NCBI GenBank assembly: GCA_035999765.1
Contig: CP108521.1
Coordinates: 4,836,001 to 4,900,000, forward strand
Direction of reading: 5' to 3'
Source: Streptomyces sp. NBC_01231
GTDB taxonomy: Bacteria > Actinomycetota > Actinomycetes > Streptomycetales > Streptomycetaceae
Length of the DNA stretch: 64,000 bases
The notes beneath the pieces are model-generated. The model was given only the letters and a program-made list of their open reading frames with translations. It did not search any database and was not told the DNA's origin. Both the position numbers and the translations under genes were made by a program. Each line of letters begins with the position of its first letter. Position 1 is the stretch's first letter. This document shows positions 1 to 8,775 of the stretch, one piece after another.

Positions 1-1
1 C

Positions 2-331
2 ACCGTGGACCTGCTCGCCGCTCCCGCCACCGAGCCGCTGGTCCCCGCCCTGGTCATGGAGGCGATGGTGCAGGCCTATCGCGACCCCGAACTCGAGGCG
101 CTGCTGAGCCGTGACAACGACGAGGAGCGGTCCACCGTCACCACTCTGCTGCGCGACGCAGGGGCGGCCGGGCAGATCGATCCCGCCCTGGACCCGGACG
201 ACACGGCGGCGTGGGTCATGGCGCTCATCGCCGCCCTCTACACCAGCGCGGCCACCGACCCGTCCTTCCGCCCGGCCGACCAACTCCCCACCCTGCGCCT
301 GATCCTCGAACGCTTCCTCCGGCGAACCTGA
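2..331 (+). CDS. TetR-type regulator, C-terminal part (truncated by window edge)
   Basis: About 109 residues in an open frame that runs in from before the window, so the start and the DNA-binding helix-turn-helix are not visible. The helical sequence, ending in a segment around 'LPTLRLILERFLRRT', resembles the C-terminal ligand-binding and dimerisation domain of TetR/AcrR repressors. A palindromic operator-like site lies 55 bp downstream, before the oxidoreductase gene, so this protein may control that gene and itself. The family call is an inference from a fragment; no ligand can be suggested. Confidence 0.6.
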   Translation, partial: TVDLLAAPATEPLVPALVMEAMVQAYRDPELEALLSRDNDEERSTVTTLLRDAGAAGQIDPALDPDDTAAWVMALIAALYTSAATDPSFRPADQLPTLRLILERFLRRT

Positions 332-381
332 CGCGAGGTCCTGACGCGAGGTCCTGACGCGAGGTCCCGACGCGAGGCGTC
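330..381. repeat. 13-bp tandem repeat at the 3' end of the TetR gene
   Basis: Three copies of GACGCGAGGTCCY begin at 330, 343 and 356, followed by a partial fourth at 369 (GACGCGAGG). The array starts on the stop codon of the TetR gene and is not coding. It looks like replication-slippage expansion between the gene and its operator-like site. Confidence 0.85.
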
Positions 382-385
382 CACG

Positions 386-411
386 AAGTACGTACTTTTT
401 TGTAAGTACTT
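386..411. promoter_or_regulatory. Operator-like double palindrome
   Basis: AAGTACGTACTT (386-397) and AAGTACTT (404-411) are each perfect palindromes, separated by a T-rich spacer in an otherwise very GC-rich sequence. TetR-family repressors commonly bind short AT-containing palindromes of this kind. The site lies between a TetR gene and an oxidoreductase gene on the same strand, so it is a plausible target of that TetR. Binding is inferred. Confidence 0.5.
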
Positions 412-528
412 GGCAGCTCCCGGCGCACGGCAGAAGCTGAGACCGTCACGCGGAAGCCAAAGCTGCCCACGAGGCATCAAAGGTTTCGGCTGTCGGCCAA
501 TCCCCCTCCCCTGCACTGGAGTTGAAGC

Positions 529-1416
529 ATGCCCATGTCCACCGACCTGCCCGCCGTCACCGTTCTCGGCCTGGGCCCGATGGGTCGCGCGCTGGCCCAT
601 GCGTTCCTGGAGGCGGGGCTGCGGACCACCGTCTGGAACCGCACCCCGGGCCGGGACCGGGCGTTACTCGAACGCGGGGCGGTCGGTGCCCCGTCGGCGG
701 CCGAGGCGGTCGCCACGAGTCCGCTGACCGTCGTCTGTGTGGTCAACTACGACGCCGCCGACGCGATCCTGCGGGACGCACCGGTCGCCGACGCCCTCAA
801 GGGCCGCACCGTCGTCAACCTCACCGCGGACACCCCGAACCGCGCCCGGGAAACAGCGAGTTGGGCGGAGGCCCACGGCGTCCGCTACCTGGACGGCGCG
901 ATCATGACCCCGACCACGACCATCGGCACCCCCGCCGCGGTGTTCCTGCACAGCGGCCCCGAGGACCTCTACCGGGAACACCGGCCCGCACTGGACGCCC
1001 TCGGCGGCACCCACACCCACCTCGGCGAGGACATCGGGCGGGCCGCCGCGTACGACATCGCCCTGCTCGACCTCTTCTGGACGGCGACGGCGGGCTACGC
1101 CCACGCCCTCGCGGTGGCGCGGGCGGAAGGTGTCAGCGCCCGCGAGCTGGCCCCCTTCGCGCAGGGCATCGCCGCGATCCTGCCGCCGCTCATCGCGGAG
1201 TGGGCGGACGACGTCGACCACGGCACCTTCTCCGGCGAGGGCAACCCGATCACCTCGGCGGTCTCGTCGATGGCGCACATCGTCCAGGCCTCGGAGTCCC
1301 ACGGCATCGACGCGGGCGTGATGCGGGCGGCCGAGGGCCAGGCCCGCCGGGTCGTCGGACTCGGCCACGGCACGGACGGGTTCATGCGGGTCACGGAACT
1401 GCTGAGCCGCCGCTGA
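529..1416 (+). CDS. Imine-reductase-like NAD(P)-dependent oxidoreductase
   Basis: 295 residues. The N-terminus is a Rossmann fold with GLGPMG at residues 14-19, followed by VWNRTP, where the Arg after the second strand suggests NADPH preference. The all-helical C-terminal half contains 'AYDIALLDLFW', the region that carries the catalytic Asp or Tyr in imine reductases and related beta-hydroxyacid dehydrogenases. The likely role is reduction of a cyclic imine or a small hydroxyacid/semialdehyde; the substrate cannot be read. The start is the ATG after a GGAG at about 519; a second ATG lies two codons later. The operator-like palindromes upstream suggest TetR control. Confidence 0.8.
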   Translation: MPMSTDLPAVTVLGLGPMGRALAHAFLEAGLRTTVWNRTPGRDRALLERGAVGAPSAAEAVATSPLTVVCVVNYDAADAILRDAPVADALKGRTVVNLTADTPNRARETASWAEAHGVRYLDGAIMTPTTTIGTPAAVFLHSGPEDLYREHRPALDALGGTHTHLGEDIGRAAAYDIALLDLFWTATAGYAHALAVARAEGVSARELAPFAQGIAAILPPLIAEWADDVDHGTFSGEGNPITSAVSSMAHIVQASESHGIDAGVMRAAEGQARRVVGLGHGTDGFMRVTELLSRR

Positions 1417-1525
1417 GAAACTCCGTGGCTTCGACCACGACCAGGACGCTACCGTGCACCCATGACTGCCGGGTCGGCCTTGTGCCGTGAGCGAGTTGGG
1501 TGCCCGGCCTCTGAGTGAGGCCGAC

Positions 1526-1565
1526 GGGGGTCCCCCAGCCCGAGCGAATTCGAGAGTGGGGGAGG
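1526..1565. repeat. Short inverted-repeat element of the Streptomyces intergenic type
   Basis: GGGGGTCCCCC is followed by a CGAGCG/CGAGAG region and then GTGGGGGAG, giving a 40-bp hairpin-forming unit in the 222-bp gap between two genes. From memory, very similar short units are scattered between genes in many Streptomyces genomes. It could act as a transcription attenuator or be an inert repeat. Confidence 0.5.
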
Positions 1566-1638
1566 GCCAGGAGCCCGCCTCTTTCTCTGCGCCGCCTTCG
1601 AAGTTCAGAAGACTCCAGCGACAGAGAAAGAAGAGAGA

Positions 1639-2481
1639 GTGCCCAATCCTTTCAATGACCAGGTCATCGAAGAGTTCCGCGCCAACAAGGGCCGTATGGG
1701 CGGCCACTTCGAGGGCGCCCGTCTGATCCTCCTCACCACCACCGGCGCCCGCACCGGCACCCCGCACACTGCCCCCGTCGGCTACCTCCCCGACGGCGGC
1801 GACCGCATCCTCGTCATCGCCTCGGCGGGTGGTGCGCCCCGGCACCCCGACTGGTACCGCAACCTCCTCGCGCACCCCGAAGTCACCGTGGAGAGCGGCG
1901 CGTTCACGTACCAGGCGCGGGCCGAGGCACTCACCGGCGAGGAGCGGGACCGGGCCTTCGCGCGGGCGGTGGAGGCGGAGCCGGGCTGGGCGGCGTATCA
2001 GGAGAAGACGGAGCGGGTGATCCCGGTGGTCGCCCTGCACGAGATCGCCCAGGGCGGACCGCCGAACATCAACGCCGACTCCTTCGGCGAGGCGATCAAG
2101 GTCGTGCACGACGCCTTCCGCCGCGAACTCACCCAGATCCGCAAGGAGATGAGCTCGGGTACGTCCACGCTCGGCGCCCAGCTCCGGGTGAACTGCCTGA
2201 CGTTCTGCCAGGGCCTGCACAACCACCACACCGGCGAGGACCTCGGTATGTTCCCGCTCCTCGCCGACCGCCATCCGAAGGCCGCCCCCGCGCTCGCCCG
2301 CCTGCGCGAGGAGCACGAGCGGATCGCGGCCCTCGTTGAGGACCTGCGCCACGCGGTGACCGCCGAGGACACCGACCGGGACACGGCCCGCGCGGAGGTG
2401 GAGCGCCTCACGACGGAGCTGGAGGCCCATCTGACGTACGAGGAGCAGCAGTTGATCCCGCTTCTCGACGCCACCGTCTGA
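1639..2481 (+). CDS. Nitroreductase (F420/deazaflavin type)-hemerythrin fusion protein
   Basis: 280 residues with two domains. Residues 1-130 match the small split-barrel deazaflavin-dependent nitroreductase family (Ddn-like), with 'TTTGARTGTPHTAPVGY' and 'RHPDWYRNLLAHPEV'. Residues about 140-280 form a hemerythrin-like four-helix bundle with the iron-ligand pattern: His in 'LHNHHTGED', His/Glu in 'LREEHERI', and 'HLTYEEQQLIPLL'. The expected role is an F420-linked redox enzyme joined to an O2- or NO-sensing or iron-storage bundle. GTG start preceded by a purine-rich AGAAAGAAGAGA. The next gene is convergent. Confidence 0.85.
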   Translation: MPNPFNDQVIEEFRANKGRMGGHFEGARLILLTTTGARTGTPHTAPVGYLPDGGDRILVIASAGGAPRHPDWYRNLLAHPEVTVESGAFTYQARAEALTGEERDRAFARAVEAEPGWAAYQEKTERVIPVVALHEIAQGGPPNINADSFGEAIKVVHDAFRRELTQIRKEMSSGTSTLGAQLRVNCLTFCQGLHNHHTGEDLGMFPLLADRHPKAAPALARLREEHERIAALVEDLRHAVTAEDTDRDTARAEVERLTTELEAHLTYEEQQLIPLLDATV

Positions 2482-2505
2482 CGGATCGACGCCACCGTCT
2501 GACGG
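2467..2505. repeat. 21-bp tandem duplication across a stop codon
   Basis: GACGCCACCGTCTGACGG occurs at 2467-2484 and again at 2488-2505 (period 21 bp). The first copy holds the last codons and TGA of the nitroreductase-hemerythrin gene; the second is a non-coding echo. Inverted GGGCGGCCG/CGGCCGCCC arms at 2521-2529 and 2571-2579 may form a terminator between the two convergent genes. Confidence 0.8.
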
Positions 2506-2558
2506 AAAAGGGCTCCACATGGGCGGCCGTCGCCCAGGACCTGCCCCCAGGGCCTGTC

Positions 2559-4676
2559 CTAGAACGGCAACGGCCGCCCGTGCACCACGTCCAACCGGGA
2601 CACCGCCCGCGTCAGCACCACGTACAGCCGATGCAGCCCCCGTTGCTCCGCCTCCGCGATCGCGGCCGGCTCCACGGCGACGACATGGTCGTACTCGAGT
2701 CCCTTCACCAGGCTCGCCGGGACCACGCTCAGCCGGGCGCCCAACTCCTCCGGACCGGCCGCCACGATCCCGGCCGCGTCGAACGCGGTGCGCACGCGGT
2801 CCACATCCGCGTCCGCCGCGACGACCCCGACCGACCCCTCGCACGCGAGCGCGTCCCGTGTGGCGTCCACGACCACGTCGAGCAGCCCGCCCGCGGCCGC
2901 CTCGCGGATCCGCAACTCCCCGTCCCCGCGCAGCGACCGCCCCGTCGGGACGTCCACGTCCAGCCTCTCCAACAGCCGGTTCGCCAGCGTCACGACAGCC
3001 TCCGGCACCCGGAACCCGATGGTCAGCGGCACCACGGCCGCGTCCGGCTTCCCGAGGTGCCGCAGCACCGTGTCCCAGGACCGCGCCGCCCAGGGCGTGG
3101 TCCCCTGGGCCAGGTCGCCGAGGACGGTGAGCGACCCGAAGGCGGCCCGGCGGGCGATCGCCCGGCACTCCATCGGGGAGAGGTCCTGGGCCTCGTCGAC
3201 GACGAGGTGGCCGTATCCCTCCGGATGCTCGACGAGCCCGCCGACCTCGTCCAGAAGGACCAGGTCGGCGGCCGACCAGCGCGCCGACTTCCAGGACCGC
3301 GGCGGCTTCGTCCACAGCAGTGCCCGCTGCTCGTCGGCGTCCAGCAGTCCGTCCGCCGCGGCCGCCAACACCGCCCCGTCGGTGAGGAGTTCGGTCACCA
3401 CCTCCTCCGCCCGCACCCGAGGCCATACGGCGTCCACGTACGCCCCGACACCCCGCGACCGCGAGATCTTCTGCACCCAGGCGTTGCTCTGCGGCCCGGC
3501 CCGCCGTTCCGCCTGCGCCCGCACGCACCGCACGACCCTGCTGCGCACCCGCTCCCGCCCGACCCCGTACGGCGGCCCCTCGGCCCGTACGCCACGCAGG
3601 ATCCGCGCGAGTTCACCACCGGACACCCGCCACCGGTACGTCCCGTCGGGCACGACGAGGGCCCCGACATACCCGACAGAACCGCCCCCGCCCCCGCCCT
3701 CCCCCTCGCTCTCCCCCTCCGACACCCGCGCGTACAGCGCCCGCCGCAGCACCTCCGCCATCCGGGCGTCGTGCTTGATGACCGCGGTCCGCTCGTCGTC
3801 CGCCCCTGGAGGGGCCGCCCAGCGTGCTCGGGTGATCCGGGGGTGCCGTGCGATCTCCTCCTGGAGGGTCGACTGCCGCACACCGGTCTCGCCCAGCGCC
3901 GGCAGCACCTCCGCGATGTAGGAGAGGAAGGTCCGGTTGGGCCCGAGAATGAGCAGTCCGCCGCGACGGATGCGCTGCGGGTGGGTGTAGAGCAGGTAGG
4001 CGGCCCTGTGCAGTCCGACGGCGGTCTTCCCGGTGCCCGGGGCGCCCTGCACGCACACCGAAACGGGCAGGTCCCCGCGTACGAGATCGTCCTGCTCGGG
4101 TTGGATGGTGGCGGCGATGTCCCGCATGGGACCGACTCGGGGCCGCTCGATCTCCCGGGCGACGATCCCGCTGGCCCGCGACTCGCCCCGGCCGAGGCGC
4201 TCGTCCTCCAGCCCGGTCAGGTCGGCGGAGTCGCCCCGGCTGCCCGGCGCCCAGCCGAACCGCCGACGCACGGCGACGCCCTGTGGCTCATGGGCGCTCG
4301 CCTGGTAGAAGGCGCGGGCGACGGGGGCCCGCCAGTCGACGACGAGGGGCGGCACGGCCGGGTGCTCGCTGATCCTCAGGCGCCCGATGTGGTACCGCTG
4401 CCCGGAGTGGTCACCCGCGCCCCCGCCGAAGTCCAACCGCCCGAAGAACAGGGGCCCTTCGGGCAGTTCCCGCAACTCCTTGGCCTGACTGCGCAGGCGG
4501 TACCCGAGAACCTCGGCGTCGGCCCCGGAGGCGGAGACGTCCACACCGGTGACGACGTGTTCCTGGGCCCCGTCGACCATGGCGGCGAGGGCGGCGCGGC
4601 AACGGTCGTGGTGACCGCGTTCCTGGCGGAGGGAGCCGTGGAGAGTGTCCTGGAGAGCGGGGTCGGGTGACGTCAT
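2559..4676 (-). CDS. HelD-family RNA polymerase recycling helicase-like ATPase
   Basis: 705 residues. The protein opens with a coiled-coil-like N-terminal arm, then a 'QPEQ' Q-motif at about residues 192-195, Walker A GAPGTGKT at about 211-218, a DEAQD Walker B (VVDEAQDLSP), and UvrD-type motifs near the C-terminus (VKGLEYDHV, LYVVLTRA). HelD proteins bind RNA polymerase and use ATP to free it from DNA; the actinomycete HelR branch also displaces rifamycins. No rifamycin-associated element is visible upstream, so HelR identity is not claimed. A TetR gene lies 55 bp upstream on the same strand and may co-regulate it. Confidence 0.85.
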   Translation of the reverse strand: MTSPDPALQDTLHGSLRQERGHHDRCRAALAAMVDGAQEHVVTGVDVSASGADAEVLGYRLRSQAKELRELPEGPLFFGRLDFGGGAGDHSGQRYHIGRLRISEHPAVPPLVVDWRAPVARAFYQASAHEPQGVAVRRRFGWAPGSRGDSADLTGLEDERLGRGESRASGIVAREIERPRVGPMRDIAATIQPEQDDLVRGDLPVSVCVQGAPGTGKTAVGLHRAAYLLYTHPQRIRRGGLLILGPNRTFLSYIAEVLPALGETGVRQSTLQEEIARHPRITRARWAAPPGADDERTAVIKHDARMAEVLRRALYARVSEGESEGEGGGGGGSVGYVGALVVPDGTYRWRVSGGELARILRGVRAEGPPYGVGRERVRSRVVRCVRAQAERRAGPQSNAWVQKISRSRGVGAYVDAVWPRVRAEEVVTELLTDGAVLAAAADGLLDADEQRALLWTKPPRSWKSARWSAADLVLLDEVGGLVEHPEGYGHLVVDEAQDLSPMECRAIARRAAFGSLTVLGDLAQGTTPWAARSWDTVLRHLGKPDAAVVPLTIGFRVPEAVVTLANRLLERLDVDVPTGRSLRGDGELRIREAAAGGLLDVVVDATRDALACEGSVGVVAADADVDRVRTAFDAAGIVAAGPEELGARLSVVPASLVKGLEYDHVVAVEPAAIAEAEQRGLHRLYVVLTRAVSRLDVVHGRPLPF

Positions 4677-4700
4677 TCCACTGAGCGTACCGGAATAGCG

Positions 4701-4726
4701 TTACCGAGTTACATTTTTTACCGAGT
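4701..4726. promoter_or_regulatory. Direct repeats between the TetR and helD genes
   Basis: TTACCGAGT occurs at 4701-4709 and 4718-4726 (17-bp spacing) around a T-run in the 55-bp gap, the only AT-rich stretch nearby. It is probably the helD promoter and a possible binding site for the adjacent TetR. Inference only. Confidence 0.4.
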
Positions 4727-4731
4727 CTCAA

Positions 4732-5337
4732 TCATGCGAGGTGGGGCAACCCGACCGCCAGTTGCCCGAAGGCCCGCTCGGCGGCGGCCACCGCGTCCGC
4801 CTTGACGTCCGCCACCCGCTCCCCCTCGGCGATCCGCCGCCAGTTGTCCAGCGCGAGGACGCGCCGGACGGCGATGATCTGCCCGGCGGCCAGCCGTGCC
4901 TCGAGCCCGCCGCCGAGCGCCCCGGCAAGCGCGGACTCGGACCGCTCCTGGTACGCGTACACACGGGCCGCCAGCGCGGGAGTCCCGTACAGCAGCGTGT
5001 GGAAGGCGAGCACCCGCGGATCGTCGTTGAGCCCGGTGACGGGATCACTCCGCTCCAGCCCGTCCAGGAAATGCCGCCGCAGCGCGCCGAGCGGCGAGGC
5101 CTCCCCGGCGACGACCCGCGCCGCCTCGTCCTCGTGATCGGCGATCCGGTACAGGACGAGGTCCTCCTTGGCCGGGAAGTACCGGAACAGGGTCGGCTTG
5201 GAGATCTCGGCCGCGGCGGCGACCTCCGCGACGGACACCGCGTCGAACCCCTTCTCCAGGAAGAGCCCGATCGCGACCTCCGACACCACCTCGTACATCC
5301 GCCGCTTCTTGCGCTCACGCAGACCGGTCTCGCTCAT
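4732..5337 (-). CDS. TetR/AcrR family regulator
   Basis: 201 residues. The N-terminal helix-turn-helix is at about residues 30-62, 'VAEVAAAAEISKPTLFRYF' followed by PAKEDLV, a typical TetR recognition helix. The rest is a variable helical ligand domain. The ATG is preceded by TACGCT with a 6-nt gap (5344-5349), the spacing expected of a leaderless transcript. The gene is immediately upstream of the HelD-type gene on the same strand, which suggests co-transcription and control of it. The ligand is unknown. Confidence 0.85.
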   Translation of the reverse strand: MSETGLRERKKRRMYEVVSEVAIGLFLEKGFDAVSVAEVAAAAEISKPTLFRYFPAKEDLVLYRIADHEDEAARVVAGEASPLGALRRHFLDGLERSDPVTGLNDDPRVLAFHTLLYGTPALAARVYAYQERSESALAGALGGGLEARLAAGQIIAVRRVLALDNWRRIAEGERVADVKADAVAAAERAFGQLAVGLPHLA

Positions 5338-5377
5338 GGGGTGAGCGTATCCACAGCCGACTCGGACTCCTGGTCCC

Positions 5378-7675
5378 CTACTCCAGGGCCCGGGCCAGAT
5401 ACGGGTTCGCCGTCGATCGGGCGGGCAGACCGAGCGAGCCCCTCGCGGCGGCCAGGGTCATCGCGTACGAGTCCACGGCGCGGCGGACGTTGGGGGCGTC
5501 CAGGCTCGCCCCGGTCACCAGACGGTCGAGGTCGACGTAGGCGGACCGGACGATCTCGATCCAGCGGTACACCCCCCAGTCCTTGCGCCAGTCACGTGTG
5601 AACTCGGGCTGCAGTCTCTTCTCCCAGCGGCGGAACATGCGGTCCCGGATCTCCGGCCGGGTGGGCGTGAGGTGCATGTGCCGGACCAGGTCGTAGAGCG
5701 GATCCCCGACCAGCGCCATCTCCCAGTCGATGATGGTCAGAGCCAGGGGGTCGCTACGGCGTACGAGGTTCCACGGGTTCAGGTCACCGTGCAGCAGGGC
5801 CGGCTCCCGGTGGCTCACCTCGTGGCGGGCCAGGATCCGTCGCAGACCGTCCGCGTCGGGCAGTCCGAGGAGCCTGGCCAGGTGCTGCGACTCCTTCGGC
5901 AGATCCCGTACCAGCGAGACGAGGCTGGCCCGCAGCCACTGGTGGAAGTCGCCCTCACCGGCTGCCGGGTCGACCTGCTTGTACTTGACCTGTGTCAGGG
6001 CACAGAGCTGGTCGACGAGCCCGTCCGCCTCGTGCGGCAGCAGTCCGTGCACCGGATGGTTGGGGGCCGTGTCGATGCCGGGGGCCCCGACGTAGGTGTG
6101 GATGGCGAAGAGGTCGTTCGGATAGCTCTCGCCCAGCGCCAGAGCTCGTGGCGCCGCCACCGCGATGTCGGCCTGCTCGATGGTCCGCAGAACGGCGTGC
6201 TCGCTGAGGAAACTGCGTTCCCGGCGGCAGACGTCGGGCAGCCTTCGCCGCACGACCACGGGAAACGGGACGCTCGGCACCCGGACCACGGTGTTGAGAT
6301 GCGCGGTCCCCTTGAAGACCCGGCCCGCCGGGGCCGCCCCCTCCGCCGCGAGCGCCTCCCGCACGGCGGAGGCGGGAAAGTCCGGATGCTCGGGCAGACG
6401 CCGGTCCGGCTGCCACTGGACCGTCTGCGCGAGTTGCCCCTGCCCCTCGTAGGAGCGGCCGCTTCGGGAGGTCAGCCAACGGAACAGGGCCCGCTCGATC
6501 TCCCTCTCGCCCGGCAGCTTCTTGAGCCGCAGCGGCTCCTCCGCCGCTTCCAGGGCACGCCGCACTTCCGCCGTCGCCTCGTCCAGGCTCTTGCGGGTGC
6601 TGGCCCGCTCCAGCGACTGCGCGGCCCGCATCACGTCCGGATAGACGGACTGCGCCCGTTCGAAGGCCAGGTAGTGGCGCAGGTCCCTGGTCAGGCCGTT
6701 GACGGCGGCGGGACGCGTACGCTGCATGGCTTGCGCCCACGCGTCGATCACCTCGTCCCACTGGTGGGCCGGATACCGCATGCGCACCAGGTGCGTCGCG
6801 AGATCGTGCAGGGGGTCGCCGTAGGTCGCCAGTTCCCAGTCGACGCAGATGAGGGGCGGGTCACCGGCGTAGGACATGATCAGATTGTCACGGTGCAGGT
6901 CCGCGTGGAGCAGGCTGTACGGCCTCCGGGACATGACCGGGACACGGTCGGCCAGCCGCACCAGGGCGTCCTCGGGAATCCCGAGGGCCGCGAACAACCC
7001 ACCGAACGCGTCCCAGTTGGGGCGTCTGATCTGCTGGTCCGCGAAGTACGCCAGGGTGCGCAGGAAGCCCTGGCTGTCCATGTGGTTGCTGGGCCAGACG
7101 GACGGCAGCGGCGGCAGCGCCCCCCGCCGGACCTGGGCCATCTGGGCCAGCAGCTCGGCCAGTGCGCTGATGAGCAGGGTGTCGACAGGTTTGTCGTTCC
7201 CGCAGACGGTGGAGAGGGGCACGCCCTCCACATAGCTGTGGATGGCGAAGTGCTCCCCCTTGGCGAGGCACTCCGGCACGTGGGGCAGGACCCCCTTGAT
7301 GGCGTTGAGGATCTCCGCCTCGTTCTGCCAGGTCCTGATCACCACGGGCAGCGCCTCGGTCCGCCGGATCCGCACGGTGACGGACGTACCGGGCGCGCGC
7401 CCGAGCAGTCCCGCCATCGTCTCGCTGAGCCGCGACACGTAGTTCTGGTTGTGGTGACCGCTGGTGGACTGGCCCTGCGCGACGGCCCGCAACACGAACG
7501 CCCGATGGGCGGCCTCGGGTGTGGCGCGCTCCCCCGCCAAGGGACGGGGAACTGGAGGTGCGCCCACTGGCCGCTCCGGGTACGAGAAGGGGGAAGCTAT
7601 GGCAACGTTAAGCACACGGTGGGGACCGCGCACGACGGAGTGGTGCTCACGTGGCTCCAACGGGTGGTTCGCCAC
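5378..7675 (-). CDS. Tandem double APH-fold kinase (two phosphotransferase domains)
   Basis: About 765 residues with two aminoglycoside-phosphotransferase-like domains in one chain. The first has the catalytic loop HADLHRDN at about 257-264 and the Mg-binding Asp in 'ICVDWE' at 279. The second has HGDLNPWN at about 629-636 and 'IIDWE' at 650. Both therefore look catalytically complete. APH-fold enzymes phosphorylate antibiotics, choline, sugars or amino acids; nothing here fixes the substrate. The GTG at 7675 has a weak ribosome site, so the first 60 or so residues (Pro-rich) may be untranslated. The gene lies beside the GntR/small-membrane-protein modules and a HAD phosphatase. Confidence 0.8.
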   Translation of the reverse strand: MANHPLEPREHHSVVRGPHRVLNVAIASPFSYPERPVGAPPVPRPLAGERATPEAAHRAFVLRAVAQGQSTSGHHNQNYVSRLSETMAGLLGRAPGTSVTVRIRRTEALPVVIRTWQNEAEILNAIKGVLPHVPECLAKGEHFAIHSYVEGVPLSTVCGNDKPVDTLLISALAELLAQMAQVRRGALPPLPSVWPSNHMDSQGFLRTLAYFADQQIRRPNWDAFGGLFAALGIPEDALVRLADRVPVMSRRPYSLLHADLHRDNLIMSYAGDPPLICVDWELATYGDPLHDLATHLVRMRYPAHQWDEVIDAWAQAMQRTRPAAVNGLTRDLRHYLAFERAQSVYPDVMRAAQSLERASTRKSLDEATAEVRRALEAAEEPLRLKKLPGEREIERALFRWLTSRSGRSYEGQGQLAQTVQWQPDRRLPEHPDFPASAVREALAAEGAAPAGRVFKGTAHLNTVVRVPSVPFPVVVRRRLPDVCRRERSFLSEHAVLRTIEQADIAVAAPRALALGESYPNDLFAIHTYVGAPGIDTAPNHPVHGLLPHEADGLVDQLCALTQVKYKQVDPAAGEGDFHQWLRASLVSLVRDLPKESQHLARLLGLPDADGLRRILARHEVSHREPALLHGDLNPWNLVRRSDPLALTIIDWEMALVGDPLYDLVRHMHLTPTRPEIRDRMFRRWEKRLQPEFTRDWRKDWGVYRWIEIVRSAYVDLDRLVTGASLDAPNVRRAVDSYAMTLAAARGSLGLPARSTANPYLARALE

Positions 7676-7841
7676 TTTTCCGCAGGTGTCGGTATGAGTT
7701 CTGTTCGAGGGTGGCCTGTAGGCCTCTCATACGAACGAAGGCAAGCGGAATACTCATTCCGTCGAGTCGGTGCGGGCATGCTACAGGAAGCCCGCAGAGC
7801 ACCACTCGACCCGCTCCGGGCACCGCAGAGGCCTCCCAGGG

Positions 7842-8717
7842 CTACTCGGACAACAGTTCCCAGACGGACTTGAACCACTTCTCCATGCTGTCCACGAAGA
7901 CCGTGCCGGGCGAGTTCGGCTCGGCGTTCTTCACGTGGTGGGTGAGGGTGGCGCCGAGACCCAGGACGTCGAGCGCCATGACCTCCTCGTCGCCATCCAG
8001 CATGATCTTGCGCTCGATCACTTCGTACGGCCCATGCAGCGCCTCGACGCCGTTGAACAGGTAGAGCTTGAAGGTCGGGGTCAGCGGAGCACGGCGGATC
8101 CGCACGTCCACGAACGGCACCAGCCCTTCGGTCTGAAGGTCCCTCAGTGATGCCTCGAGCGACTCCGTGTTCCGCTCGGTGATGACGCGCAGGCGGTTCC
8201 ACAGGCGCTGGTCGGCGGCGTCGTCCTTGACGCGCGGATACGGCAGCGGAACCGTGGCGTCCGGCAGGAGCACGCGCAGGGTGATGCGCTGGGGTGCGAT
8301 GTAGCCGCTACGGATGCGTTCCGCTTGCAGCCGGATGTGGGCGTTGAGCGACTCGGACGTCAACGTGTAGACGTCCAGGGTCACTTCCGGTTGCTCGAAG
8401 GCCTCGCTTATGAGCGGGGCCAGCGTGACCCCGTGGCGCAGCCTGGTGGCCTTCGCGGCGGAGGACTGGATGCTCTGGGTCTTGACGACCCTTGATCCGC
8501 TGCCTCGCCGGGACTCGATCCAGCCCTCGCTGGCCAGCTCCCGCAGCGCCCGCTGCACGGTGGCCCGGGAGACCCCCAACTCCTCGACCAGATCGCGTTG
8601 CGACGGCAGGAAGGAACGCACCGGATACGTCCCGTCGGTCATCCGCGCGCGCAACTCGTCGGCGATGCGCTGGAACTCCTTGACCCCGCCACCCTCGCCG
8701 CTTCGGCCTTTGTCCAC
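7842..8717 (-). CDS. GntR-type regulator, module A
   Basis: About 291 residues. The N-terminal winged helix has 'FQRIADELRARMTDGTYP' and 'LPSQRDLVEELGVSRATVQRALRELASEGW'. The C-terminal half is not a standard FadR or UTRA domain. It holds 'TPTFKLYLFNGVEAL', 'MALDVLG' and a final 'FVDSMEKWFKSVWELLSE', shared with the two GntR proteins of modules B and C. This layout resembles the degenerate phospholipase-D-like sensor of TrmB-type regulators (inference). The start chosen is a GTG at 8717, six bases after TACGGT, so the mRNA is probably leaderless; a TTG at 8750 is possible. A perfect palindrome covers the start. Confidence 0.8.
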   Translation of the reverse strand: MDKGRSGEGGGVKEFQRIADELRARMTDGTYPVRSFLPSQRDLVEELGVSRATVQRALRELASEGWIESRRGSGSRVVKTQSIQSSAAKATRLRHGVTLAPLISEAFEQPEVTLDVYTLTSESLNAHIRLQAERIRSGYIAPQRITLRVLLPDATVPLPYPRVKDDAADQRLWNRLRVITERNTESLEASLRDLQTEGLVPFVDVRIRRAPLTPTFKLYLFNGVEALHGPYEVIERKIMLDGDEEVMALDVLGLGATLTHHVKNAEPNSPGTVFVDSMEKWFKSVWELLSE

Positions 8718-8729
8718 ATGTGGACCGTA
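8712..8729 (-). promoter_or_regulatory. Start-site operator and -10 box of GntR A
   Basis: GTCCACATGTGGAC (8712-8725) is a perfect 14-bp palindrome covering the GTG start. On the minus strand TACGGT (8724-8729) fits a -10 box, six bases from the GTG. A repressor bound here would block its own promoter. The half-site GTCCA recurs in the palindrome at 8833-8848. Confidence 0.6.
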
Positions 8730-8775
8730 CCGCTTCCAGTCCACCAGCAAACCAATTTCGCGCCGAACTGGTCAG

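Noticed and set aside
664..3528. Long open frame on the minus strand through the first three genes
   Set aside because: It is antisense to genes with clear family motifs, is very rich in Arg/Gly/Ala, and shows no domain. High G+C keeps antisense frames open.
4677..4731. Rifamycin-associated element upstream of the HelD-type gene
   Set aside because: The gap holds direct repeats but not the known 19-bp inverted repeat, so HelR-type rifamycin control is not claimed.
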